A stretch of 47,642 bases of DNA from positions 1-47,642 of the forward strand of contig JAEUBA010000140.1 of NCBI GenBank assembly GCA_018257865.1, in the 5' to 3' direction. The stretch comes from Stereocaulon alpinum. Taxonomy: Eukaryota > Ascomycota > Lecanoromycetes > Lecanorales > Stereocaulaceae. The notes beneath the pieces are model-generated. The model had not been told where the DNA came from. It worked only from the letters and a program-made list of their open reading frames with translations, and did no database searches. Of the stretch, positions 11,644 to 22,429 are shown piece by piece (position 1 is the stretch's first letter; the number at the start of each line of letters is the position of its first letter). Made by a program: the position numbers and the translations under genes.

Positions 11644-13712
11644 ATTTGGCTGGGGCCTACTAATAGCGCAAAACTAGCTGTAAGGCTAATAACATAATCT
11701 TTTAGGAAAGCGCGATAAAGCCCTAGATTTAGATTATTATATAGTCGATTAATTAAGCCTTTATAACTAAGTACCCGAATTTTATACTAATACTTAATAT
11801 ACTAATTCAGGTTATTCTATTTAATAGTAGTATAAGCGTTAGTAACGAAGTAGCTAAGGAGACGCCTAAAATAGAGTAATTAAAAGAATCTACTATTACG
11901 GTACTATTATAGTATTAGTAGAAGAATTCTTTAAAATATTAAATCTTATAAGGTCTACCCCGCAGGGAAATCTTATTTTAAAAACTTAAAGATACGGAAA
12001 ATATAATATAAACTCTCTAGTTATTAATTATTTTAATACCGTTTTAAGTAATATATTAATAGTTCTATAAAAATTATATTTAGAACGAAATTCTTCTCTA
12101 TATCTAGCTTACTTATACCGGCTAATAGATATCTTCTATAACTATTAACGGTGATATCTATAGCTACTATAATAAAGCGCTATATATCCAGCACCTATAG
12201 GGGTATTACTAAGATAGTATAGAAAGGGGGCGGCGCTTCTTAAAAGAAAAATAATAGAAGATTATAATATCCTATATAAAGATAGTAAGTACTAGAAAAG
12301 ATAATCTTACTAATATAAAGGTAGATATTTAAAAGATATAAAATAGGCTTACCTATAGCTAATAGTAATAGATCTAACTCCTAGTAACCTATATAGACCC
12401 TCTATAACCTCTTAGTATAGCTCTATCTCTTTTAGGCTCTTCCTCCTTATTACTATACTTAGGCCGGTCGGGGTCCTAATATATACTATAGTACTAAGTA
12501 GTTCCCTACCTTATATTTAACCTATAGGTAGCGAGGAGATATCCTTCTAAGAGCCTATTATATCCCTATAGTAGTAGACTATTATACCAGCTCTATTCCC
12601 TATAAGGGAAAGGTAGGATATACTGTAGGGGTATATAGGATAAGTACTATTTAGGGACCCTTATAAGGCTACTACCCTTAACTTTAATATAAATATCTCG
12701 TGCGATACGTCCCTTCGCGCCGTCGGGAGGAGTAATTATAATATAGGCTACCTTACTAAATATAGGGCGGTTATATATACCGCGATTAGCACGCCTAGGG
12801 TCGTATTATATAATATAGACGTTTATAGTCTATAGAGGGTATCTTACCTTATTATCTAATAAGCGTTCCCAGCAAGTCTTAAAGTACTATATATAAGAGT
12901 TAATATCTCGAAGAAGTCGCTAAAGAAGAAGTACTATATCTATATTAATAAATCTTTTAACCTACCTAGTATACGTTATATAGGTATCTACTTAATCCTA
13001 GCTATTATTAATAAAGTAGTACTAGGTATATCTCTTAGTAACACCTTCTTTAGGTAAAAGTAAACTAATAGCGTAATATATCCCCCCTTAGATCTTATAT
13101 ATAGTCCGCCTAACCTAATAATCTATCTTATCTACGCCCTTACTAGTAAAAGAAAGTAGGTTATTATAGTTTAAGGCTCTCTTAACGAACGTAGTACTAT
13201 AGGTAGTCCGTTTTATCTTAAACTACCCTAGCTAATAAGGGTCTAGGATACGGTCCTAACTATCTAATATATATTCTACTTTATAAAACAGCTTATTTAA
13301 CGCGAGAACTCGACGCTTAAGGTTACCTTCGGGTAGTCGTTTAAGGAATTTAAAGTTAGGTAAGTTAGGTACCTAGATATTAATTATACTATTCTAACAG
13401 CACTACTACTATTTAGTAGAAAGATACTTACCCTTAAAAGAGAAGGCGTAGTAATAAGGATATTTATTAGTTAGATTAAAGAACTACGGTAATATAATAT
13501 ACTCTAGAAGATTAATATATACTTACGGTAGCTGAGTATATAGATATATACTAAGTAAGGTTCTACTACCCTTATCTATAGTATTATAGCGCTAATACGG
13601 TTGACGGCGACGCTACTAATATAGTATATATTCCTCGCTATTCTCCTATACCTACCGGGCGTATCTCTATTACTAGCGGAGGTTATATCGCAGTTCTAGT
13701 AGGGGTACTTCG

Positions 13713-14017
13713 TCTTTAGAAGAAGAATCTCAGTACTTAGGTAGGCTTAAATCGTCTAGATTACGGGGTAGTACGACTACTTAGATAACTTATTAGACAC
13801 CTAATTAGGTAGGGCGAGGCCGTAGATAGGCGTTCTACTACTACGGTTAAATAATCTACGTTCTCTTAAAAGAAGAATCTTAGTACTTAGGTAGGCTTAA
13901 ATTATCTAGATTACGGGGCGGTATAACTACTTAGAGAACTTATTAAACACCTAATTAGGTAGGGCGAGGCCGTAGATAGGTATTCTACTACTACGGTCGA
14001 ATAATCTACCTTCTCTA
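13713..14017 (+). repeat. In-frame 150-bp tandem duplication
   Basis: Two units, about 13713-13862 and 13863-14017. The word AGAAGAATCT stands at 13721 and 13871, exactly 150 apart. Both contain GTACTTAGGTAGGCTTAAAT, then TCTAGATTACGGGG, then CCTAATTAGGTAGGGCGAGG. A shift of 150 keeps the codon phase, giving two copies of a 50-residue Arg/Leu-rich module at the end of frame C. The differences between units are C/T and G/A transitions, as expected if RIP acted after the duplication. Confidence 0.85.
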
Positions 14018-14440
14018 CATATTATAAATTTCTACCTGCTGACTTATAGTAGTAATATTAAGGTTCCTAGTACTCTAAGCGGTCCTAGTACGTTTCCCCC
14101 TACCCTAACCTTATATTCTGCCGTTAACGGTATTATTTAGGAGGTCTTTAAGTAGGGTAGACGAATTCTAACGCTTTTAATTAACTAGACGCGTAGATTA
14201 CTCTATAGGATTAATATATATACGCACCTAAAGCTTCGGAGCTCGATTGCTCGTAATAGATACCTTATTATATATACTACCGGTACTAGTAAAGACGTTA
14301 CGAGGTTATAGGGCTATACTATAGTAGAATAGTAGAGCAGTAGTAAATATAGGAGTTACCTAGGGGGTTTTTTAAGAAGGGGCGCTAAGTATTAAGCTTA
14401 GTAATTACTAGCGAGCCCGCAGTACCTATAAAATATTACG

Positions 14441-14734
14441 ATAACGCTTCTTTTACTTATAACTATTACATAAATAGGCCGATTTTAATAATTCTTAATA
14501 CGTAAGCAAGCTGATAGCTGACTTTAAATTTTATGAAATTATCTAGATATTATATAACGTATATAGCGTGAGGTATTACTACGAAGAAGTTATGATATAG
14601 ATTTAACTTTTGGTAGTTAAAGGCGCTATAAAGACGCTAGGCCTAAAAGCGTAGTTTGGAATATAGGAGTATTCTAATTGGATATAAGCGCGGAATTACT
14701 CCGAAAGTCGCGATAATCTGTTATTAGAAGAAAG
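14441..14734. other. Low-RIP spacer, unassigned
   Basis: About 290 bases with noticeably more CA and TG than the flanks (for example near 14470, 14515, 14535, 14594, 14612 and 14660). I see no gene. It ends where a Copia 3' terminus begins. Confidence 0.4.
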
Positions 14735-14893
14735 ATTCAGCGTACTATATTTAAGTAGGAGTATTAAAATTCGGGTATTCGATATCCTAAGGCTTAGTTA
14801 TTAATAACTAAGGCTTAGCCCTAACCCTTATATATATCTCGCACAGTCGTACTTAGCTAGATAATCAAGTATTCTACCTATTATATTTTAACA
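14735..14893 (+). mobile_element. Copia 3' end remnant with one LTR
   Basis: The LTR is 14762-14893 (132 bp; TG..CA ends, the first G changed to A). It is preceded by about 27 bases (14735-14761) that match the internal 3' end of the full Copia copies, including the purine-rich tract beside the LTR (compare 20947-20972 and 42884-42909). It is therefore a 5'-truncated copy rather than a simple solo LTR. Its right edge abuts Helitron helicase coding sequence at 14894. The left neighbour is unrelated, so no target-site duplication can be recognised. A perfect 20-bp palindrome lies inside the LTR at 14793-14812. Confidence 0.8.
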
Positions 14894-15201
14894 CTCTTTA
14901 GGTATTACTACGACCCTATTAGATAGTAGACGTACTACCTATTTACGATTTAAGGTCCTATTAGATACTAAGAGTATATCTAGTTATAGTATTTAGAAAG
15001 GGACTAATCTTATAGAGTTAATTAAGCGGGCTTATATTATCTTCTAAGATAAAGTACCTATATAGAGTCGTTTTACTATTAAATACGTCAGCCGTTCTTT
15101 ATAGGATATTTGCGGTAATAACGGGGCTTACTTTAGTAGTAAGGTCGTTTACTTTTATAGCGATTTCTATTAGACCTTACTAGTAGTCCTAAGGGGGACC
15201 G
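14894..15201 (+). pseudogene. Helitron helicase (Pif1-like) relic, part 1
   Basis: The + strand frame reads as the middle of a Helitron Rep-Hel helicase. There is a G-I-T-T-T-L-L-D-S-R-R-T segment corresponding to the conserved G-I-A-A-L-L-L-P-G-G-R-T region, then K-G-T-N-L-I-E-L-I. Next comes the Walker B region at about 15036-15056, where Trp-Asp-Glu now reads stop-Asp-Lys, and then a segment leading into Q-T-L-L-V-V-L-R-G. The frame stops at 15201 because Copia copy 1 is inserted there and continues at 21105 after the TSD. The Walker A part and the HUH Rep domain are not visible upstream; a Copia remnant adjoins at 14893. Helitrons move by rolling-circle replication with this helicase, but this copy is dead. 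Confidence 0.85.
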
Positions 15202-15333
15202 TATTAAAATTCGGGTATTCGATATCCTAAGGCTTAGTCATTAATAACTAAGGCTTAGCCCTAACCCTTATATATATCTCGTATAGTCGTACTTAGCTAG
15301 AGAATAAAGTATTCTACCTATTATATTTTAATA
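15202..15333 (+). repeat. 5' LTR of Copia copy 1
   Basis: 132 bp, with the terminal inverted repeat TATTAAAAT...ATTTTAATA (originally TGTTAAAAT...ATTTTAACA). It contains a TATA-like run CTTATATATATCT. The 20-bp central palindrome is imperfect here because one C survives (TTAGTCATTAA). Confidence 0.9.
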
Positions 15334-15345
15334 GGTTATAAGCCC
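15334..15345 (+). promoter_or_regulatory. Probable primer binding site (half-tRNA iMet type)
   Basis: The bases right after the 5' LTR read GGTTATAAGCCC. With the likely pre-RIP G (GGTTATGAGCCC), the complement GGGCTCATAACC is the anticodon stem-loop region of initiator tRNA-Met, the primer site used by some Copia elements that prime with a half tRNA. The same site follows the LTR in copy 3 (31342) and, reversed, precedes LTRs at 29046 and 31145. Confidence 0.5.
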
Positions 15346-16129
15346 GGTACGCTAGGTATCGCTAGAATAGCTCTTCTTTTAGAATTATATTCCTCTTAAA
15401 TAGTTACTAAATCCTCCCTAACGTAAGCTACGTATATATATACTAAACCTCTAATACTTAGTCTAAGGTAATAACTCTTTAATCTTTATACTACGAGATT
15501 AACTTATAGCGATAATAATCGACTAAAAAAAGAAGGCTAGGAACTCCTAGCTATTCTATTCTTTTTAGGGTTATTACTACTAAAAAGCACGCTAATAAGT
15601 GCTACTAAGTAATCCCTTCTAGCGTACCTTAGTAGGTATTTATAAACTCGGAAGCTAAGCCCCTAAAAGTAATATCTAGCTTCTATAGTAAGAACACTAA
15701 CCTATATAAATAGAATTATCGAATTTTATATTAAAAATAAGACTTTTTAGACGCTTAGAAAGTAATTAATTATTAATTACTAGGGGGGTTAAGTCCTAAC
15801 CCCTTAATTCTTTTCTTTCCTAATAAGTTAAAGGCTAGTATCCCTAGCTATTACTAAAGGCTAGTATCCCCCGCTACCTTTCCTAATAAGTTAGAGGCTA
15901 GTATTACCTTAGCTACTAGAATACTAGGGTTAAAATCCTTAGGAGATATCTATAAGATATCTGCTATTAGTATAGCTAGAAATCTATTATCTTCTTTATC
16001 TTCTAACTTAATACTATCTACTACTAATCTAAACCTTATCTAGTATATAAATACTATTACCTAAGTATACTACCGCTTTAAATATAAGTACTTCTAATAC
16101 CTTCTTTAGGACCTAATCTAATTTAATAA

Positions 16130-19100
16130 GTTACCTCTTAACTATATTAATACTAATTATATACCCTTAGAACGGTTACTATCTCCTTATAACTCTAATT
16201 CTAAAGCTAGTAAATCAACCCTAGAACCTTTTAGTAATTCTAATATCTTTAGCCTTTAAGCTAAATATATACTATCTTAGGCTCCCTTAGGTCCCTTAGC
16301 GAAATAATAGTATAAGGAAATAACTACTACTACCGCTTATCCCTAAAAGACTTAGCTAACTTAAAGACCTCTAAAGCCTATAACTCTCTTCTAAAAGATA
16401 AATACCTATATTATAGCAGCTAAAGAGTCTTATAGTAGTAGCAGTATTATAGTAGTTAAAGAATCTTATAATAGTAGTAAGAGCTTCCTACTTACCTCTA
16501 TCTCCGTCTTAAAGTCTAACTTTAGGTACTTTTAGTAGGTTAAGGAGATAGATAATTAGCTTATACTTAATAACTTAAAGCCTTTTACTACTAAAACTTA
16601 AGTAAAAGCCTATATTATAATTTATAACTAACTTAGGTTTAATACTTAGAAAATTATAAAGAATCTTATTATAGTAGATAAGATTCTAACTAAAGTCTCC
16701 TTAAACTTTAAGCCTAAAGGGACTAGTATCTATATTAAATTAGTATAATACCTCTATTTAACCTCTTTAAAATCCTTTAAGGATATTACCGAATATACCT
16801 AGAAGTTCTAAGAGGTTAATACTAAACTTAAGGAGCTTAATACTAAAGTAGCCCTACTAAAACTATACCTAATTTACCTCTATCTTTTAGGACTTAGTAA
16901 AGCTTATAATATCTTTAAAATAGCTTATATTTAAAGCTACGCCCTATTTAACGCTAATAAAGTTAACTTTAATAAGGTCTCCCTAGCTACCGCTAATAAA
17001 GAATAATAAATCTAAGTATAATATAAGTACTTTAGACTAGTAATATTTATAGGTAGGAAGTCTACTAAAGACTATAACTTTAAGAATAATAAGCCTTAAG
17101 AATACTACCCTTATTATAAGAAGCTTAAGCGAAAGGATACTTATCTAATTATAAAGTACTAGTAGCTTTACCCTAAAATAAAACCTAAAAAGTTTAAGTT
17201 TAAGGATAAAAGGTTTAAGAAATAGAAGTTTAAATATAATAATAGCCCTACTAAAGGGCTAATATTTAGGACCCTTACCGCTAATAGCGACTTTAATATT
17301 TAAGGTACTAATATAAATAAGGTCCCTATAATTAATATTAGATATATAGTAATAATAATACTAGAAGTTAATCTATTAGGCCTAACTATTATTAATATAG
17401 GATATATATAGTACTCGTTCTACTAGCGCTTTAACTTCGTAACCTTTAAGCCTACTATTAGTACTCTAATTACTAGAATTAATAGGGTATAGCTTAAGCC
17501 TACTAAGTATAAGACGGTAAAGATCCTATACCTAAGGAAGAATATACTACTATATAATATCCTTTATATACCTAAGCTAGGGGTAAACCTCCTCTTAGGC
17601 TCCTAGCTAATAGATATTAGAATCTATATTAAATTTACTAAAAATAGCTATATAATCTTATACCCTAAGCTTAGTAATATAATTATTAAATAATAATTCG
17701 GCCTTTATATATTAGAACTTCCCTAGGGGTAATAACTTATATTAAACGCGTATAGTATACCTTTAGATACTATCCGCTAGCTTTAGTATACCCGTATAGG
17801 TTATATAAGTTAATAAAATATAGATTAGCTACTTAGACTTCTTAAAGAAATTCTTAAATAAATTAACCTATAAATACTATATTCTAAGCTGCTATTAGTC
17901 TACCCTATATAAGGACTTTATTAAACTTAGAATACGCTTAATAGAATTTATTTATAGTAATATTATAGGACCTATTAAGCCTATTAGCTTTAATAGTAAT
18001 AAATAGGTAGTTACCTTTAAAGATAACTTTACCTACTACTCTAAAGTCTACTATATAAAATATAAATTAGAGCTTAGCGATCTATTCTAACGGTTTTAGT
18101 ATAAGTATAAGCGAATAGGGTATCTAATCTAACGCCTATATATAGATAATAGGGGCGAATATATTAAAGGAACCTTTTAAGAATACCTTAGCCTTAAAGG
18201 GATTATCTATAAGTCTATAGTACCTAGAAACCTAGAATAAAATAGGATTACCGAATATTTTAGATAAATCCTTATTAAATATACCTACCCTTTACTATTA
18301 GGCTCCGAACTTAATAAGTCTTTTTAGCCTAAAATTATAAAAATAGCTAATTACCTTACTATCTAAAGCTTAGTTATAAAGCTTAGGAAGACCCTATATA
18401 AGGCCTTCTATAAGTATAAGCCCTATCTTAGGTACCTAAGAACCCTTAGCTTTAAAATATAGGCGCGAAACTATCTCTAAAAGAAATTTATAGATAAAAG
18501 CGACCCCTATTTCCTTTTAGGATATAAAAGGGATAGCTATATCTTTTACTTATAATTATTAAAATAGCGCGCTATTATCCGCGCTATTAATATCTATATA
18601 TAGGAGAAACTGCCCCGCTTCTATAGAGGTAAAGAACCCCTAGCTAAATACTAATAGACCTCTACTTTAGGGGAGGCGTATAATAGGAATTAGAATTCTA
18701 TTAACTTTAACTTAGATATATCCTTAGTATAATTACCTAACTAAGAATCCTTAGGAGAATTACCTCCCTTACCCCTAACTTCTAAAGAAATAATATATTC
18801 TCCTTCTTTAAGCCTAAGTTTACTATTAATACTAGGCTCTCTAGCCCTATTATAGCTAGTATTACTAATAATAATAGGTATTATAGAAGAGTAAAAGATA
18901 ACTTAAGTCTTAGTAATATACCCTAAGCTTAATATCCCTAATATATAGAATCTCTCGCTGGATCCCCTCTATAGGTATTTAGTAATCTCTCTACTAGCTT
19001 AGGCGAATTTAGCGGAACCCTATAAACCTAAAACCTACGCTAAAGTAATAGCTAATAATATATATAAAATATAGTAGGAGCTTACTATAAATAACGAATT

Positions 19101-20590
19101 TAATTCCCTTATAACTAATAATACCTAAATACTAATATTACCCTTAGATAACTAAAAAGTTCTTAGGGGTAGATAGGTCTATACCTTAAAGTATAGCCCT
19201 AAAGGGGAAATTATACGCTATAAGGTATACTAGGTTATTTAAGGCTTTAAATAATAAAAAGGTCTTAATTATAATAAGACTTTTACTTTAGTAGTTAAAC
19301 CTATAAGCTATAAGGTTATATTTATAATTACCGCTGCTATAGATTAGGACTTAGAGTAGATAGACGTTAAAATAGTATTCCTCTATAGGGATATAGAAGA
19401 GGAGATCTTTATAAAATAACCTAAAGGCTTTATTTAAAGGGAGGTAAAAGTTTACCGCCTAAATAAGGCTTTATATAGCCTAAAATAATCCCCTTAAGTA
19501 TAGTATAATACCTTTACTAGCTTTATAAACGCTAAATTAGGCGTTATCTTATTAGAAGCTAACTTAAGTATATTTATTAACCCTAAAGATAGGACGCTAA
19601 TTACCCTATATATAGATAATTTATTAATTACGGGCCTTAGTAAGGAAGCTATTTAAAGGGTTAAAGATACCCTTAACTATTAATTCTATATAATAGATCT
19701 TAGGCTATATAGCTATTACCTAAGGATAATAGTTACCTAAAACTACTAATAACGAACGCTATAACTAGGCTAAGAGGCCTATATTAAGAAAGTACTTTAG
19801 GACTTCAGCCTCTAAGAATATAAAGAAACTGCGACCCCTATAGAGATAACTTACTATCTTAAAAAAGCCCCTAATAGTTTCTAAGCTAACGCCTAAGACC
19901 GCCTGCTATATTAGAAGGCTATTAAGTCGCTAATATATATAATACTAAGGACTTAACCTAATATTATATACCCTATATTAGTAGTTAGTTATTATAGTAT
20001 AAACCTAACGTAAGCTTATTAGGGAGTAGTTAAACGAATCTTCTAATATCTTAAGTTAATAACTAAATACTAATTAACCTTTTTAGGACTAATTTAGGTA
20101 CTAATAGGCTATACTAACTCTAATTAGGCGGGAGACTATAATACGCGCTAATCTACCTTAGGTTATATCTTTAATATAGGTAGTAGGGCTATTAGCTAGT
20201 TATCTAAGTAATAACCTATTATAGCCCTTTCTACCTATAAGGCTAAATATATTAGTTAGACCTTAGTATTTAAGGAAGTAGTATAGCTTTAAAACCTACT
20301 AAGGTAGCTTAAGCCTAATAGCTAGAAACCCTAAATAATAATTATCTATAGGGATAATTAAAGCGCGATCGCCCTTATAAAGAATCCGGAATTCTATACT
20401 TATAGTAAGTATATTAATATATACTACTACTTTATTTAGGAGTAAGTTATAAATAATATAGTAGACCTCTATTATATACCTACTAAGTATTAAGTTACTA
20501 ATAAGCTTACTAAACCTCTCTATAAGGATAAATTTATAGAGTTCCGTAATAATTTAGCCTTAGAATATATCGCCTAAGGTAGAGCTTTAG
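16130..20590 (+). pseudogene. Copia gag-pol relic (copy 1)
   Basis: The degraded polyprotein reads on the + strand with TAA/TAG in place of Trp/Gln. Gag lies at about 16130-17020. A former zinc knuckle follows near 17106-17160, its Cys now Tyr. The protease region is about 17280-17690. The integrase is about 17760-18800, with the catalytic D-N-x-G-E block reading I-D-N-R-G-E-Y at 18142-18162. The reverse transcriptase is about 18990-19750, with its active site Y-V-D-D now Y-I-D-N at 19609-19620 (second Asp to Asn by TG to TA). RNase H is about 20080-20580, ending in the typical T-K-P-L block near 20508. A 36-bp, 12-codon duplication in gag (units at 16410 and 16446) is absent from copies 2 and 3. 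Non-functional. Confidence 0.9.
16410..16481 (+). repeat. 36-bp tandem duplication in Copia gag
   Basis: Two units start at 16410 and 16446; copies 2 and 3 have one unit. Length 36 keeps the reading frame and adds 12 residues rich in Ser. It must postdate the split of these copies. Confidence 0.75.
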
Positions 20591-20972
20591 TAGGAGTAAC
20601 TACCTAAATCTAGTAAAAGTACCCCTAAGGATCGTATACGAATATAACTCTATTAGGGTAACTATACTTAGATTATCCCTAAAGCTATTATTATACTTTA
20701 TAATATCTATTAGCCCTATATACTACCTAACTAACTATTAGTAGGAAATTAGTATATATAAGATAATTATTAGAATAAAAATTTAAATAACTATATTTTA
20801 CCATTTTTCTAGAAAGTTTTGGTAGTAGTAGTAAAAGATAAGCTCTACTATCCTACTAAATACTAAGTATTTAGGGTAAAAAGCAGTTATAACTAGCGTA
20901 TAGTAAATTAGTTATTTTAGTAGACTATAATTTAATATATCTAGTATTTAGCGTACTATATTCGAGTAGGAG

Positions 20973-21104
20973 TATTAAAATTTAGGTGTTCGATATCCTA
21001 AGGCTTAGTTATTAATAACTAAGGCTTAGCCCTAACCCTTATATATATCTCGCACAGTCGCACTTAGCTAGATAATCAAGTGTTCTACCTATTATATTTT
21101 AACA
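20973..21104 (+). repeat. 3' LTR of Copia copy 1
   Basis: 132 bp, ending ATTTTAACA with the original CA kept, and preceded by the purine-rich tract GAGTAGGAG at 20964-20972. It keeps several CA/TG sites that the 5' LTR has lost (GCACAGTCGCAC, CAAGTGTTC), so the two LTRs were hit unequally. Confidence 0.9.
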
Positions 21105-22150
21105 GACCGTAGGCGTTATTATTAATACCTATATCTAGAAGGCGGCGTTCTAGGATAAGGTAACTATCCTCCAGCTTACTACTAATATATATCTAAGTAA
21201 TAGAGGTCTTACCGAAGAAGGTAGGCGGCGAATAGCAGAATTTACCGAAGCTCTCCTATATATTAGTAACGGTAAAGGTAATATAGTCGACCTAATTACT
21301 AAGGATAAGAAGTCTCCCTAGAAATATAGATACCTACTAGGGAATACTATAGACGTACTAATTAATAAGATTTACCCCGCTATTAGTAGAGATCTTCTAG
21401 ACCGGCGCTATCTAACTAAATAAGTAATTCTAGCTATTATAAATAAGGATATCTAGAGAGTTAATAACTATATTCTCAACCGTATACGGGGCGACTACTA
21501 TAAATACTAGAGTTTCGATTAAGCGGTAAACCCTAAGGAAAATAAGATATTCCCTAATAAGTACTAAAATAAATTCTATAAGCCCTTACTACTACTATAT
21601 AAGCTACGGTTAAAGGTAGGGACGTTAGTAATATTAATAAGGAACCTTAATATACCCCGTCTCTATAATAGGACCTATATTTTACTTACTAAATATAGGA
21701 GATACGTCCTTAAGGGTAATATTATAGGTAGGAGTTTTAACAGCAGCGAGGTAGTCTTATATAAGATCCCTTTATAATCTAAGGATAGTAATAAGTATAT
21801 CCTTACCCCGTTTACCCGTAAGTAGTTCCCTATACGCCTTGCCTTCGTAATAACTATTAATAAGTCGCAGGGCTAGTTAATAAAGTATATAGGACTTAAC
21901 CTACGGTCCCGTCTAGCGTTTACCTATAGATAATTCTATATTAGTAACTCGCGCGTTACTATAGAGTTAAACCTATATATAATTAGTCCGGATTCGGATA
22001 AGTATATTAGGTATAAGCTTATAAATAACCTAGTTTATAAGCAGGTACTACTATAGGTCTAGTACTCGCAGGACGGTTATAGCTAGTAGGAGTTACTTAG
22101 AACGGCGCTAAGCGTCTTTAAGATTATATATTAAACTTATAAAGTATAGT
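21105..22150 (+). pseudogene. Helitron helicase (Pif1-like) relic, part 2
   Basis: Continuation of the frame cut at 15201. It includes the Helitron signature L-Q-L-T-T-N-x-x-L followed by G-L-T-E-E-G-R-R-R-I-A-E-F (about 21172-21250). Further on are P-I-R-L-A-F and T-I-N-K-S-Q-G-Q (21853-21876, helicase motif V region, last Gln now TAG). Then come L-N-L-R-S and N-S-R-V-T-I-E (about 21945-21968, corresponding to the usual A-L-S-R-V-T of motif VI). The frame runs on to about 22130 and then fades. These blocks are diagnostic of the C-terminal half of fungal Helitron helicases. Compared with other relics here it keeps fairly few stops. The Rep domain and the 3' terminal CTRR end cannot be identified with confidence. 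Confidence 0.88.
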
Positions 22151-22429
22151 AATCGACTTTTTAGTATAATTTAGGGTTAGACTCTTTTACTTAGTATAGA
22201 GGTCGGGGCTAGATTTTGCTTAGTATAGAGGTCTAAGATAGCTATTACTTAGAATTAGAAGCCCGCTTAGACTATAGTCTATAAATAGAGAACTTTCTAA
22301 ATCTACTTAGTAAATTTTGTAAATCGAGTATTAAATAAGCGAGATATAACCGGTTTAATTATTAATCTTCTGTGAAGATTACGGGCACTAACTTGTATCT
22401 AATAGAAAGATAAAGAGCAACTAGACTCT
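22151..22429. other. Probable Helitron 3' flank, low RIP at its end
   Basis: No clear gene. The word CTTAGTATAGAGGTC occurs twice (22189-22203 and 22219-22233). From 22318 on, CA and TG reappear. A small hairpin TCTTC-TGT-GAAGA (22367-22379) and a later CTAG near 22422 could be a Helitron 3' end, but the hairpin is too far away to be convincing. Gypsy sequence begins at about 22430. Confidence 0.4.

Larger units (their letters stand above)
10700..14440 (+). pseudogene. Long degraded frame C, unidentified
   Basis: A single + strand phase can be followed from about 10700 to about 14440, over 1,200 codons, with no frame shift that I could find. The interruptions are almost all TAA/TAG (TGA near 11643 and 12150). 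It contains an acidic 15-residue repeat (three copies, 11288-11422) and a 50-residue repeat (two copies, 13713-14017). Both keep phase, which supports a real coding past. A basic stretch around 12930-12960 is Lys-rich. I do not recognise the family and see no reverse transcriptase, integrase, Helitron Rep or recombinase signature. It lies upstream, on the same strand, of the Helitron helicase relic at 14894, but a Copia scrap and a low-RIP spacer intervene, so a joint origin is unproven. Confidence 0.35.
15202..21104 (+). mobile_element. Ty1/Copia retrotransposon, copy 1 (complete, RIP-killed)
   Basis: A 5,903-bp element with 132-bp LTRs (15202-15333 and 20973-21104), flanked by the 5-bp target duplication GACCG (15197-15201 and 21105-21109). 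The order is leader, gag, protease, integrase, reverse transcriptase, RNase H, the Ty1/Copia order. It sits inside a Helitron helicase frame, which resumes cleanly after the TSD. The two LTRs differ by about nine transitions and two transversions by eye, so most divergence looks like RIP. Compared with copies 2 and 3, it carries its own 36-bp duplication in gag (16410-16481). It is the only Copia copy here with matching flanks. Confidence 0.95.

Noticed and set aside
12380..14360. Minus-strand coding reading of the same region
   Set aside because: The reverse strand also yields long phases with few stops, but the + strand phase runs longer, joins the in-phase repeats and starts upstream. I kept only the + strand reading, at low confidence.
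10700..14440. Helitron Rep (HUH) domain for frame C
   Set aside because: No His-hydrophobic-His motif or paired catalytic Tyr was visible, and the link to the helicase relic is broken by a Copia remnant and unrelated spacer.
10700..14440. Starship captain (DUF3435 tyrosine recombinase)
   Set aside because: I could not find the Arg...His-x-x-Arg...Tyr arrangement or any recognisable stretch, and no cargo boundary is present.
14762..14893. Solo LTR formed by LTR-LTR recombination
   Set aside because: Internal element bases and the purine tract precede it, so it is a truncated 3' end.
22367..22425. Helitron 3' terminus (hairpin plus CTAG)
   Set aside because: The hairpin is more than 40 bases from the CTAG, whereas Helitron hairpins lie about 10 bases from the CTRR end, so it is probably chance.
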